Positions 1 to 8,025 of a DNA stretch of 64,000 nucleotides are shown piece after piece. The translations under genes and the position numbers were made by a program. Under the pieces are notes generated by a model, which made no database searches, was not told the origin of the DNA, and saw only the letters and a program-made list of their open reading frames with translations. The first letter of the stretch is position 1, and the number at the start of each line of letters is the position of its first letter. Source of the DNA: Methylopila capsulata (GTDB lineage: Bacteria; Pseudomonadota; Alphaproteobacteria; Rhizobiales; Methylopilaceae); assembly GCF_016907975.1 (NCBI RefSeq), contig NZ_JAFBCY010000001.1, positions 744,001-808,000 of the forward strand. Direction: 5' to 3'.

Positions 1-1
1 C

Positions 2-109
2 ATCGCCTCCATGACCTCGGTCGTGAACGCCGGACTGCAGATCGAGACCTTCTACGTGTCCAGGGACAACAAGCTCCTCGGTTCGGCCAACGTGAACCGG
101 TGCCCCTGA
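2..109 (+). CDS. C-terminal end of an unknown protein (cut by window edge)
   Basis: An open frame enters from the left edge and stops with TGA at 107-109, giving about 35 residues ending in NVNRCP. It is too short to assign to a family. It runs towards the convergent potassium transporter gene, with about 50 bases between the two stops; that gap holds only a weak GCTCAC/GTGAGC inverted repeat. The frame is read directly from the sequence, but whether this is a real gene end cannot be settled without the upstream bases. Confidence 0.4.
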   Translation: MASMTSVVNAGLQIETFYVSRDNKLLGSANVNRCP

Positions 110-160
110 TCTAGCGACGGCCTCGCTCACCAGGCGGCGGCGAGTGAGCCGCGCCCGATC

Positions 161-2140
161 TCACACCACCATCTGGTTGCCGAGTTCGATCACGCGGCCG
201 GCGGGGATGCGGAAGTATTCGGTGGCGTCGTAGGACTGGCGCACCAGGCCGATGAAGACGTGGTCCTGCCACAGCGGCATGCCGACGCTGGCGGAGGCGC
301 GGAACGAGCGGCGGCCGACGAAGAACGACGTCTTCATCATGTCGAACGGCAGGCCGTACTCCTTCGCCTGGGCGAGCGCCCGCGGCAGGTTCGGATCCTC
401 CATGAAGCCGTAGCGGATGTGGAGGGTCGCGAACTCCTCCGACACCCGGTGAAGCTCGATCCGTTCGTTGTCCGGCACGATCGGCAGCGGCTCGGTGCGC
501 ACCGTCAGGATGACGTTCCGCTCGTGCAGCACCTTGTTGTGCTTGAGGTTGTGCAGCAGCGCGGGCGGCGCGACGTCGGGCGAGGACGTCAGGTACATCG
601 CCGTGCCTTTCACGCGCGTCGCCGAGCTCGTGCTCATGGACTTCGCGAACTCGGCGAGCGGGATGCTCTCGCGCTTGATGCGGCCCTCGACGAAGCGCAC
701 GCCGCGGATCCAGGTCCACATCAGCACGACGACGAAGGCGCCGAGGATCAGCGGGATGTAGCCGCCGTCCTTCAGCTTCAGCAGGTTGGCGCTGAGGAAG
801 GTGAAGTCGACGATCAGGAACGGCGTCATCACCGCGGCCGCCGTGGCCCAGCCGTAGCCCCAGGTCTTGGCGATGACGACGACCGCGAGGATGCTGGTCA
901 CCACCATCGTGCCGGTGACGGCGATGCCGTAGGCGGCGGCGAGCGCGCTCGAGGTCTGGAACACGATCACCAGCACCAGCACGCCGATCAGCATCAGCCA
1001 GTTGACCTTCGGCATGTAGATCTGGCCGGCCTGGGTCTCGGAGGTGTGCTGCACCTCGAGATGCGGCAGCAGGCCGAGCTGCATGGCCTGGCGGGTGAGC
1101 GAGTAGGCGCCGGAGATCACGGCCTGGCTCGCGACCACGGTCGCGACGCAGGCGAGGATGACGAGCGGCAGCCGGAACCACTCCGGCGCGGTAAGAAAGA
1201 ACAGCTCCTTGATCGTGCTCGGATCCGAGATCGCGAGCGCGCCCTGGCCCAGATAGTTGATCACGAGCGACGGCAGCACGAGCCCGAGCCACGCCAGGCG
1301 GATCGGCCCGCGGCCGAAGTGGCCCATGTCGGCGTAGAGCGCCTCGGCGCCGGTGACGGCGAGGAAGGTCGCGCCGAGCACGATGAAGGCGAGCCAGCCA
1401 TGCTGCACCAGGAACAGCACCGCGTGGTAGGGGTTCAGCGCGTGGAGGACGATCGGCGCGTCGAAGATGTGGATCGCGCCGAGCACCGCGAGGGTGATGA
1501 ACCAGATCACCGTGATCGGCCCGAACCAGGCCGCGACCTTTCCCGTGCCGGAGGACTGCACGGCGTAGAGCGCCACGATGATGCCGATGGTGATCGGCAG
1601 CACGTAGGGGTCGAACACCGGGGTCGCGACCTTGAGGCCTTCGACCGCCGACAGCACCGAGATCGCCGGCGTCAGGATGGCGTCGCCGTAGAACAGCGCG
1701 GCGCCCACGACGCCGAGCGCGAGGAGCGGAGTGCTGGAGCGCCCGAGCGCCTGCTGCGCGAGCGCCATCAGCGAAAGCGTGCCGCCCTCGCCGTGGTTGT
1801 CCGCGCGCAGCAGGATGAAGACGTATTTGAAGGTGACGACGACGACGAGCGCCCAGGTGAGCAGCGAGACGATGCCGATCACCTCCTCCGTGCTCGGCGC
1901 GTGGCCGAGGTGGAGCAGGGACTCGCGCATGGCGTAGAGCGGGCTGGTGCCGATATCGCCGTAGACGACGCCGACGCTGCCGATGGTCAGCGACCAGAAG
2001 CCGTGGCGCTTGTCGTGGACGACCGAGCCCTCCGCCACGCTCGCGCCGTGCGTGCCCGTCGCCCCGGGCGTAAGCGAGCCGGCCGCCCCCTCGGGCGACC
2101 CGGACGGGCCGGCCGCGCCAGCGCTGGAAGTGTCAGTCAT
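161..2140 (-). CDS. kup: Kup potassium uptake transporter
   Basis: A 659-residue inner-membrane protein of the Kup/HAK/KT family, which imports potassium together with protons. The family signature GVVYGDIGTSPLYA lies at residues 57-70, after a roughly 45-residue low-complexity Gly/Ala/Ser N-terminus that is longer than in typical members. About a dozen hydrophobic segments follow, then a soluble C-terminal domain ending in RVIELGNQMVV. The length fits the family (about 620-680). No strong ribosome binding site precedes the ATG, so the low-complexity start could be trimmed. It is a single-gene unit with a short gap to the next gene upstream, and it converges on the partial gene at the window edge. 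Confidence 0.95.
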   Translation of the reverse strand: MTDTSSAGAAGPSGSPEGAAGSLTPGATGTHGASVAEGSVVHDKRHGFWSLTIGSVGVVYGDIGTSPLYAMRESLLHLGHAPSTEEVIGIVSLLTWALVVVVTFKYVFILLRADNHGEGGTLSLMALAQQALGRSSTPLLALGVVGAALFYGDAILTPAISVLSAVEGLKVATPVFDPYVLPITIGIIVALYAVQSSGTGKVAAWFGPITVIWFITLAVLGAIHIFDAPIVLHALNPYHAVLFLVQHGWLAFIVLGATFLAVTGAEALYADMGHFGRGPIRLAWLGLVLPSLVINYLGQGALAISDPSTIKELFFLTAPEWFRLPLVILACVATVVASQAVISGAYSLTRQAMQLGLLPHLEVQHTSETQAGQIYMPKVNWLMLIGVLVLVIVFQTSSALAAAYGIAVTGTMVVTSILAVVVIAKTWGYGWATAAAVMTPFLIVDFTFLSANLLKLKDGGYIPLILGAFVVVLMWTWIRGVRFVEGRIKRESIPLAEFAKSMSTSSATRVKGTAMYLTSSPDVAPPALLHNLKHNKVLHERNVILTVRTEPLPIVPDNERIELHRVSEEFATLHIRYGFMEDPNLPRALAQAKEYGLPFDMMKTSFFVGRRSFRASASVGMPLWQDHVFIGLVRQSYDATEYFRIPAGRVIELGNQMVV

Positions 2141-2218
2141 GGAAAACCTTGAGCCGCGTTGCGGGGGTGCGGGCGACCTGTGGACGGCGAAACGCTGCGT
2201 CGCAGTATGTGTGGTCTT

Positions 2219-3010
2219 TTAAGGGCGGGGCAACGGGGCGCTCACATATCCCAGCAGCCAATAGCTCACAAGCCCGACCCACTCCCGCACCGCGATATCG
2301 ACCCGCCGCAGCCCCGCGCCGACCGACGAGAACGGCCGCCACGCGTCCTCCAGGCCGCGGGTGCGGTAGTCCACCGGCCAGGCCTCGACGGCGAAGCCCG
2401 CCGTCCGGAAGCAGCCGATCGCCCGCGGCATGTGGTAGGCGGAGGTGACGAGCAGCCAGCGCTCCCCGTCCTTCGGCGTCACCAGGTCGCGGGTGAAGCG
2501 CGCGTTCTCCACGGTGTTGCGCGCCGCACCCTCCAGCGTGACGCGCTCGCGGGCGATTCCGAAGCTGACGAACATGCGCTCGGCGAGGTCGGCCTCCGTC
2601 GCGCCGTCGAACAGCATCGAGCCGGAGCCCCCGGTGAAGACGATGCGCGCCTCCGGCCAGCGCCGCGCGAGCTCCGCCACGACGGTCATGCGCTCGGCCG
2701 CCTCCGTCAGCGCGACGTCCTGACGCGAGCCTGCGACGATGGTGTCGAACGATCCGCCGAGCACGACGATCCCCGCCGGCGCCGGGCCCTCCTCGACGCG
2801 CGGGAAGCGCTCCTCGAGCGGCAGCAGAAGAAGATTGCCGAGCGGCGACAGGCCGGCGAGCGCGACCCCGAGCACGGAGACCGCCATCAACGCCGCGCCC
2901 GCTCCGCGCAAGCCGAAGGCCGCGAGCGCAGCGCCGAACAGGCCGATCACGGCGAGGGCGTTCGACGGCGCGGCGATGAAGCCCAGGATCTTGGACGCGA
3001 CGAAGAACAT
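2219..3010 (-). CDS. YdcF/SanA-like DUF218 membrane protein
   Basis: A 263-residue protein with two hydrophobic N-terminal segments (about residues 1-55) followed by a DUF218 domain. Family marks are IVVLGGSFDT near residue 80, VFTGGSGSM, the NTVENA segment and LLVTSAYHMPRA. Family members such as SanA, ElyC and YdcF act at the cell envelope, and ElyC is linked to lipid-carrier and peptidoglycan metabolism. The substrate of this member is not known. It lies upstream of kup on the same strand, about 80 bases apart. The family call is firm; the function is not. Confidence 0.85.
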   Translation of the reverse strand: MFFVASKILGFIAAPSNALAVIGLFGAALAAFGLRGAGAALMAVSVLGVALAGLSPLGNLLLLPLEERFPRVEEGPAPAGIVVLGGSFDTIVAGSRQDVALTEAAERMTVVAELARRWPEARIVFTGGSGSMLFDGATEADLAERMFVSFGIARERVTLEGAARNTVENARFTRDLVTPKDGERWLLVTSAYHMPRAIGCFRTAGFAVEAWPVDYRTRGLEDAWRPFSSVGAGLRRVDIAVREWVGLVSYWLLGYVSAPLPRP

Positions 3011-3146
3011 CAGGGCCTCACTGGGGCGTCGCGCGATCGAGAGACCGCGGCGACTCTCTTTTCATCGGAGGGAAGTCTAGAGTGCGCGGAGCCGCGCGCC
3101 ATCGCGCCCGGCGAGATCGTGACCGACGCCAGGGACTCCTCGCCCG

Positions 3147-4313
3147 ATGCCCACCCTCGCCGATTGTCTCGCACGCCGCGACAACACGCTGGCGGCAGTT
3201 CGCATGTTGGGCGCCTCCGCGGTGCTGTGGGCGCATGCCTGGGTCGTGACGACGCCCGGAATCGCGACGCGCGACTACGCCCACGTGTTCGCGTTCTCGC
3301 TGGATTTCCACGGCGTGCATGCGTTCTTCACGCTCTCCGGGCTGCTGCTCGCGCGCAGCTATCTGACGCGCCCTGATCTCCTGCGCTTCGTCGTCGCGCG
3401 CCTCGTGCGCTACGTGCCGGCGATTCTGATCTCGGCGCTCATCGCGGCCTTCGTCCTCGGGCCGATCGTCACGCGGCTGAGCCTCGCGGACTATTTCGGG
3501 GCGGCGGCGCCCGTCCTGTTCGTGCTCAAGGTCGCGACGCTGCTCGACGTCAACGCGACGCTCCCCGGCGTGTTCGACGGCAACGCGAACCCGAGCCTGC
3601 TCTACATCCCGCTTTGGACCGTGCATTACGAGTTCGTCTTCGCCGTCGCGCTCGGCGTGGTCGGCGCGCTCGGCCTGCTCCAGCGGAAGCTGCTGGTGCT
3701 GGCGGGCCTCGGCCTGACCGTCGCGGTCAACGTCGTCTGGTTCTGGAACGGCGAGGCCGCCCATCTCGCGCTCGGCTCGCCGCATCACCTCGTCCGCTTC
3801 GGCTCGAGCTTCGGGATCGGCGTCGCCATGGCGGTCTTCGCCGACCGCATCCCGGTCTCGAACCGGGTGCTGCTGGGCGTCGCGGCGGTCTGCGCGCCTC
3901 TCGCCTTCACGCCGCTTGCAGCCATCGCGGGCATGGTCCTGATCGCCTACGCGATCCTCTGCATCGGCTTCACGCCGTTTCCGCTCGCCCGGCCGCTCGC
4001 CGCGCTCGGCGTCTGGTCCTACGGCTTCTATGTCTGGGGCTACCTGATCGAGCAGACGCTCGCCTATGCCGCGCCGCAGCTCGACGGATGGCCGGTGTTT
4101 CTGATCGTTTTGCCGCTGGCGCTCGCCGCGGGATGGCTGTCATGGCGCTTCGTGGAGCGACCGTCGCTCGGGTGGACCGGGCCGATCACCGCGCAGCTCC
4201 GCCGTCTGGCGCCGGGCGGGCGGGCGGACCGGCGCGTGGCCCCTCCCCCTGCCCGTCCGCCCTCCGGCGACGGCTGGGTCAATCCCAGACCGGCGCCCAC
4301 GAAGGAGAGGTGA
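3147..4313 (+). CDS. Acyltransferase family 3 membrane protein
   Basis: A 388-residue polytopic membrane protein of the acyltransferase-3 (OafB/NodX-like) family, which typically O-acylates sugars of lipopolysaccharide, capsule or exopolysaccharide. The N-terminal block has the family pattern RMLGASAVLWAHAWVV, with a likely active-site His, followed by HGVHAFFTLSGLLLARSYL. About ten membrane helices are apparent, and the last 40 residues form a Pro/Arg-rich cytoplasmic tail. The 3' end overlaps the convergent aldo/keto reductase gene by 35 bases, so the tail may not be under strong constraint. The acyl group and acceptor cannot be told from sequence. Confidence 0.85.
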   Translation: MPTLADCLARRDNTLAAVRMLGASAVLWAHAWVVTTPGIATRDYAHVFAFSLDFHGVHAFFTLSGLLLARSYLTRPDLLRFVVARLVRYVPAILISALIAAFVLGPIVTRLSLADYFGAAAPVLFVLKVATLLDVNATLPGVFDGNANPSLLYIPLWTVHYEFVFAVALGVVGALGLLQRKLLVLAGLGLTVAVNVVWFWNGEAAHLALGSPHHLVRFGSSFGIGVAMAVFADRIPVSNRVLLGVAAVCAPLAFTPLAAIAGMVLIAYAILCIGFTPFPLARPLAALGVWSYGFYVWGYLIEQTLAYAAPQLDGWPVFLIVLPLALAAGWLSWRFVERPSLGWTGPITAQLRRLAPGGRADRRVAPPPARPPSGDGWVNPRPAPTKER

Positions 4314-5121
4314 TCCGTCCTTCGCGCGCGCCGAGCAGCGAGATCGTCGCCATCTCCTCCTCGCTGAGCGTGAAGTCGAACACGTCGAAATTGTCCCGCA
4401 CGCGCTCGATCTTGGAAGAGCGCGGGATGGCGATGACGCCGTCGAGCTGCAGCGCCCAGCGCAAGGTCACCTGCGTCGGCGACTTGCCGTGCGCCTTCCC
4501 GATCGCCTTGATGGCCGGCGTGTCGTTCACCCGCCCCTGCGCGATCGGGCTGTAGGCGGTCAGCGCCATGCCCTGCGCGTCGAGTTCGGCCTTGAGCTTG
4601 GACTGGTCGATCAGCGGGTGAAACTCGACCTGATTGGTGACGAGCGGCGCGTCCGAAAGCGCGACCGCCTCCCGCACCTGCGCGATGGTGAAGTTGGACA
4701 GGCCGATGTGCTTCGTCATGCCGGAGGCGCGCACGGCGTTCAGCGCCTTGATCGTCTCCGCCAGCGGAACCGCGGGGTTCGGCCAGTGCAGCAGCAGCAG
4801 GTCGAGGTGGTCGACGTGCAGCCGCTTCAGGCTCTCCTCGGCCGAGCGCTCGAGATCGCCCGCGCGGAAACGGTCGGTCCAGACCTTCGTGGTCAGGAAG
4901 TATTCGTCGCGGGGCACGCCGCCGGCCTTGAGCCCCTGCCCGACCTCCGCCTCGTTGTCATAGGCCTGGGCAGTGTCGACATGGCGGTAACCGAGCTTCA
5001 GCGCCTCGGCGACCATCTGGCGCGCGACGCCGCCTTTCAGCTGCCAGGTCCCGAAGCCGAGGGCCGGAATCGAGGCGCCGTTGGCGGCGACGAGAGGCGC
5101 CTTGCCTGTTTTGGTGAGCAT
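4279..5121 (-). CDS. Aldo/keto reductase
   Basis: A 280-residue NADPH-dependent aldo/keto reductase of the 2,5-diketo-gluconate reductase-like group. The catalytic tetrad is visible: Asp49 and Tyr54 in HVDTAQAYDNE, Lys79 in FLTTKVW and His112 in LLLLHWPN. The C-terminal cofactor region has the usual AIPRSSKIERVRDNFDVFDF pattern. It is a soluble enzyme reducing aldehydes or ketones; its physiological substrate is unknown. The gene stands alone, convergent and overlapping at its 3' end with the acyltransferase gene. About 168 featureless bases separate it from the GH25 gene. Confidence 0.93.
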   Translation of the reverse strand: MLTKTGKAPLVAANGASIPALGFGTWQLKGGVARQMVAEALKLGYRHVDTAQAYDNEAEVGQGLKAGGVPRDEYFLTTKVWTDRFRAGDLERSAEESLKRLHVDHLDLLLLHWPNPAVPLAETIKALNAVRASGMTKHIGLSNFTIAQVREAVALSDAPLVTNQVEFHPLIDQSKLKAELDAQGMALTAYSPIAQGRVNDTPAIKAIGKAHGKSPTQVTLRWALQLDGVIAIPRSSKIERVRDNFDVFDFTLSEEEMATISLLGAREGRITSPSWAPVWD

Positions 5122-5289
5122 AGGGGTCGTCCTTCCGTTCAGCCCCGGCGTGCCGGCCCCGTCGCCTGAGCGGCGCGGGCGCAGGCCCGGGCGAGGATCG
5201 ATGTAGGACGACAGTTAGGGCGGCCCCGGCCGATATCAGGGCCGGACGCCGCAGACGCGCCATGCGGCGGCGCAAGGCGCGGCGACGGC

Positions 5290-6117
5290 TCAGAGCCCCG
5301 TCGCGGCGAAGCGGCGCCAGGCGGCGGTGTTGCCGACGAAGACGTTGCGGTCGACGTTGCCGGTCACGCCGCCGATGCGGCCCGTCGCCGTGTGCTGCCA
5401 GAGCGTGAAGTTGCGGGAGAGGTGATAGCGGATGCTCGGGTGACCGGCGACGCTGCGCAGCCAGAAATGGTAGTCCGGGAACGCGCCCACGAGCACGTCG
5501 CGGTGGAAGTCGACGCTGGTGTAGATCGCGGGCCGCTTGCCGTAGTGCCGCTCGATCATGCGGAGAAACACCGACATCTCGCGGAGGATCTCCTCCCGCG
5601 GCGGGCGGCGCTTGCAGCTCGGCGAATCCGGGTTCCACTCCATGTCGAGCACCATCGGGAGCGCGTTCGGATCGACCGGCACGTTGGCCTTGAACCAGGC
5701 GGCCTGCTCGGCGCCGGTGCGGCAGAAATAATAGAAGTGATAGGCGCCGCGCGGCACGCCGGCGGCCCTCGCCCCCGCCCAGTTCTCGGCGAAGCGCTCG
5801 TCCACCCGGTCGCCGCCCTCGGTCGCCTTGATGTAGGCGAAACGCGCCCCGGCGGCCGCGACGCCCGACCAGTCGATCGCGCCCTGGTACTTCGCGACGT
5901 CGATGCCGTGGATGGCGTGGTCGTCGGGCGTGGTGACGACGCCGGTGAGCGGCGATCCGAGCCCGACGTTCGGCCCGACGTCGGTGTGGAGCGCCGTGCG
6001 CTCGATCTCCGGTCCGACGGTCGAGCAGGCGCTCAACGCCGACGCCACGGCGATGGCGACGCCTGCGCGCAAGGCGCGGCCCGCCAACGATCCCCCGATG
6101 CGGCCCATGCGGCTCAC
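5290..6117 (-). CDS. Glycoside hydrolase family 25 lipoprotein (lysozyme-like)
   Basis: A 275-residue protein with a lipoprotein signal ending in LSAC (Cys31), so probably anchored in the envelope. The GH25 domain starts at GIDVAKYQG (residues 71-79). It carries the DxE catalytic pair in VLDMEWN (Asp158, Glu160), GAYHFYYF, and a closing WQHTATG with DRNVF. GH25 enzymes cut the beta-1,4 MurNAc-GlcNAc bond of peptidoglycan. All key motifs are present, so an active muramidase is expected. In a cell without phage genes nearby this suggests a wall-remodelling role, which is inference. It lies downstream of a 57-residue membrane protein gene on the same strand. Confidence 0.9.
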   Translation of the reverse strand: MSRMGRIGGSLAGRALRAGVAIAVASALSACSTVGPEIERTALHTDVGPNVGLGSPLTGVVTTPDDHAIHGIDVAKYQGAIDWSGVAAAGARFAYIKATEGGDRVDERFAENWAGARAAGVPRGAYHFYYFCRTGAEQAAWFKANVPVDPNALPMVLDMEWNPDSPSCKRRPPREEILREMSVFLRMIERHYGKRPAIYTSVDFHRDVLVGAFPDYHFWLRSVAGHPSIRYHLSRNFTLWQHTATGRIGGVTGNVDRNVFVGNTAAWRRFAATGL

Positions 6118-6168
6118 CCTCGTCCCGAACGTGTTGCAAACTCTAGGATGAAAACCGTGATCCGTCGA

Positions 6169-6342
6169 TCAGGGACGGAGCGCGGCCACGCGGTCCGCGT
6201 GCTCCTGCAGGGCGGCGGCCGCGACGACGTCCGCGACCTCCGGAGAGACGTCCGGCCCCCGGTCGATTTCGGCCATGAGAACAAGGACAAGCGTCGCGAA
6301 CACCGCCGCGCCCGTCAGGCGCCCTCGTGGGCTGTCGCTCAT
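6169..6342 (-). CDS. Small single-pass membrane protein, 57 residues
   Basis: This short frame starts at ATG 6340-6342 and is preceded on the minus strand by a strong ribosome binding site, AGGGAGGACGAG, right before the start. It codes for 57 residues: a charged start (MSDSPRGR), one hydrophobic helix (GAAVFATLVLVLM) and an acidic, alanine-rich tail. No family is recognised. It sits between mgtE (upstream, same strand, about 100 bases) and the GH25 gene (downstream), and is hidden inside a longer overlapping frame. The strong start signal and membrane helix support a real gene; the function is unknown. Confidence 0.6.
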   Translation of the reverse strand: MSDSPRGRLTGAAVFATLVLVLMAEIDRGPDVSPEVADVVAAAALQEHADRVAALRP

Positions 6343-6440
6343 CTCGTCCTCCCTGGGTCTGGTGAATCTTTCGTCGCCAGCAAAGGCCAAGAACGTGGCG
6401 AAAGCGTTAATCCCGCGCTCACCATGCCGTGCGGCGGAGC

Positions 6441-7856
6441 TCAGCCGAGGCCGAACCACCAGGTCGCGAGGCCGAGAAACGAGAAGAAGCCGACCGTGTC
6501 GGTGACGGTGGTGAGGAACACGCCGGAGGCGACCGCCGGGTCCGCCTTCAGCCGGTCGAGCGCGAGCGGAATGAGGATGCCGAACAGGCCGGCGCACAGC
6601 ATGTTGACCACCATCGCGGTGGCGATGATCACGCCGAGCTGCGGGTTCAGGAACCAGCCGCCGGCTGCGAGCCCCAGCAGCACCGCCAGCACGGAGCCGT
6701 TGGCGAGGCCCACCAGCGCCTCGCGTCGCACCAGCCGGCGGGCGTTGTGGCCGCCGATTTCGCGGGTCGCGAGCGCGCGCACCGCCACCGTCATGGCCTG
6801 GGTGCCGGCGTTGCCGCCCATGGAGGCGACGATCGGCATCAGCACCGCAAGCGCCACCATGTGCTCGATGGTGGCTTCGAACAGACCGATCACGCTCGCG
6901 GAGAGAAACGCGGTGCAGAGGTTCACCACCAGCCACGGGATGCGGCTGCGGGCGGTGTAGAGCACGGTGTCCGAGATCTCTTCGTCGCCGGTCACGCCGC
7001 CGAGCGCGCGCAGGTCCTCGTCCGCCTCCTCCTCGATGACGTCGAGGATGTCGTCGACCATCAGCACGCCGACGAGGCGATCGGCGTCGTCGAGCACCGC
7101 CGCGGAGACGAGGTTGTAGCGCTCGAACATGCGCGCCGCCTCCTCCTGGTCGGCGGTCGCGCGCACCGTGCGCGGGTCCTCGTCCAGGATGTCGGAAAGC
7201 AGCGAGGTCCGCCGCGCCCTGAGGAGTTTGTCGAGCGGCGCCGCGCCCAGCAGCTTGTAGGCCGGGTCGACGACGAAGATCTCGTAGAAGGTGTCGGGCA
7301 GGCCCGGCGTGTCGGCGAGGTAGTCGATGACGTGGCCGACGGTCCAGAACGGCGGCGCCGCGACGAACTCCGTCTGCATGCGCCGGCCGGCGGTCTCCTC
7401 GGGAAAGTCCAGGCTGCGCGTGAGCGCGACCCGGTCCGCCCCCGGCATCTGGTCGAGGATGCGGGTCCGGTCGACCTCGTCGAGGTCCTCCAGGATGTAG
7501 ACCGCGTCGTCGGAGTCGATGAGGCGGACGCCTTCGGCGACGGTCTCCGGCGGCAGCTCCTCGAGCAGCTGGACGCGGACCGTCTCGTCGACCTCGGTCA
7601 GCGCCGTGAAGTCGAAGGCCTTGCCGAGCAGCCCGATCAGCTTCGGCCGGTCGTCGTGCTCCAGCGCCTCGATCAGGTCGCCGACGTCGGACTCGTGGAG
7701 ATCGCCGACGAGCTCCTTGAGCCGCGCCTCGTCGCCGGCCGCGATCGCCGCGGCGACCATTCCGACGAAGGCGTGGGAGAGCCGCCCCTCCTCGTCGCGA
7801 AACGCGGTCTCGGCGGGCGCCTCTTCGGGGTCGCGCGTTTCGGCGTCAGCGGTCAT
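6441..7856 (-). CDS. mgtE: MgtE magnesium transporter
   Basis: A 471-residue Mg2+ channel/transporter of the MgtE family. Domain order is the family's: an acidic N-terminal superhelical domain (about residues 20-150), a pair of CBS domains (about 155-290) that sense cytoplasmic Mg2+, then five membrane helices. The pore signature MPIVASMGGNAGTQAMTV is intact. The length is typical. It is divergent from the DUF2235 gene across a 169-base gap. No conserved Mg-sensing leader RNA was recognised upstream. Confidence 0.95.
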   Translation of the reverse strand: MTADAETRDPEEAPAETAFRDEEGRLSHAFVGMVAAAIAAGDEARLKELVGDLHESDVGDLIEALEHDDRPKLIGLLGKAFDFTALTEVDETVRVQLLEELPPETVAEGVRLIDSDDAVYILEDLDEVDRTRILDQMPGADRVALTRSLDFPEETAGRRMQTEFVAAPPFWTVGHVIDYLADTPGLPDTFYEIFVVDPAYKLLGAAPLDKLLRARRTSLLSDILDEDPRTVRATADQEEAARMFERYNLVSAAVLDDADRLVGVLMVDDILDVIEEEADEDLRALGGVTGDEEISDTVLYTARSRIPWLVVNLCTAFLSASVIGLFEATIEHMVALAVLMPIVASMGGNAGTQAMTVAVRALATREIGGHNARRLVRREALVGLANGSVLAVLLGLAAGGWFLNPQLGVIIATAMVVNMLCAGLFGILIPLALDRLKADPAVASGVFLTTVTDTVGFFSFLGLATWWFGLG

Positions 7857-7965
7857 GCGCCCTCGAACCCGGTTGCAGGATTTGGAAGATCCCCGCGGGG
7901 TTTAGGGTTTATGCCGCGGCGCGGCAACCGCAAGGCGAAACGGAGGGTTCGGCCCGGCTTGCTTT

Positions 7966-7980
7966 ACACGCAAAACGTGT
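7966..7980. promoter_or_regulatory. Inverted repeat between mgtE and the DUF2235 gene
   Basis: ACACG and CGTGT are separated by CAAAA, in an AT-richer patch about 45 bases upstream of the DUF2235 start codon. It could be an operator or part of the divergent promoter region. The arms are only five bases long, so this is a weak call. Confidence 0.3.
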
Positions 7981-8025
7981 ACATCCTGACGATCTCAATC
8001 ATTCAACTCTCGGGGGAGACGCGAA

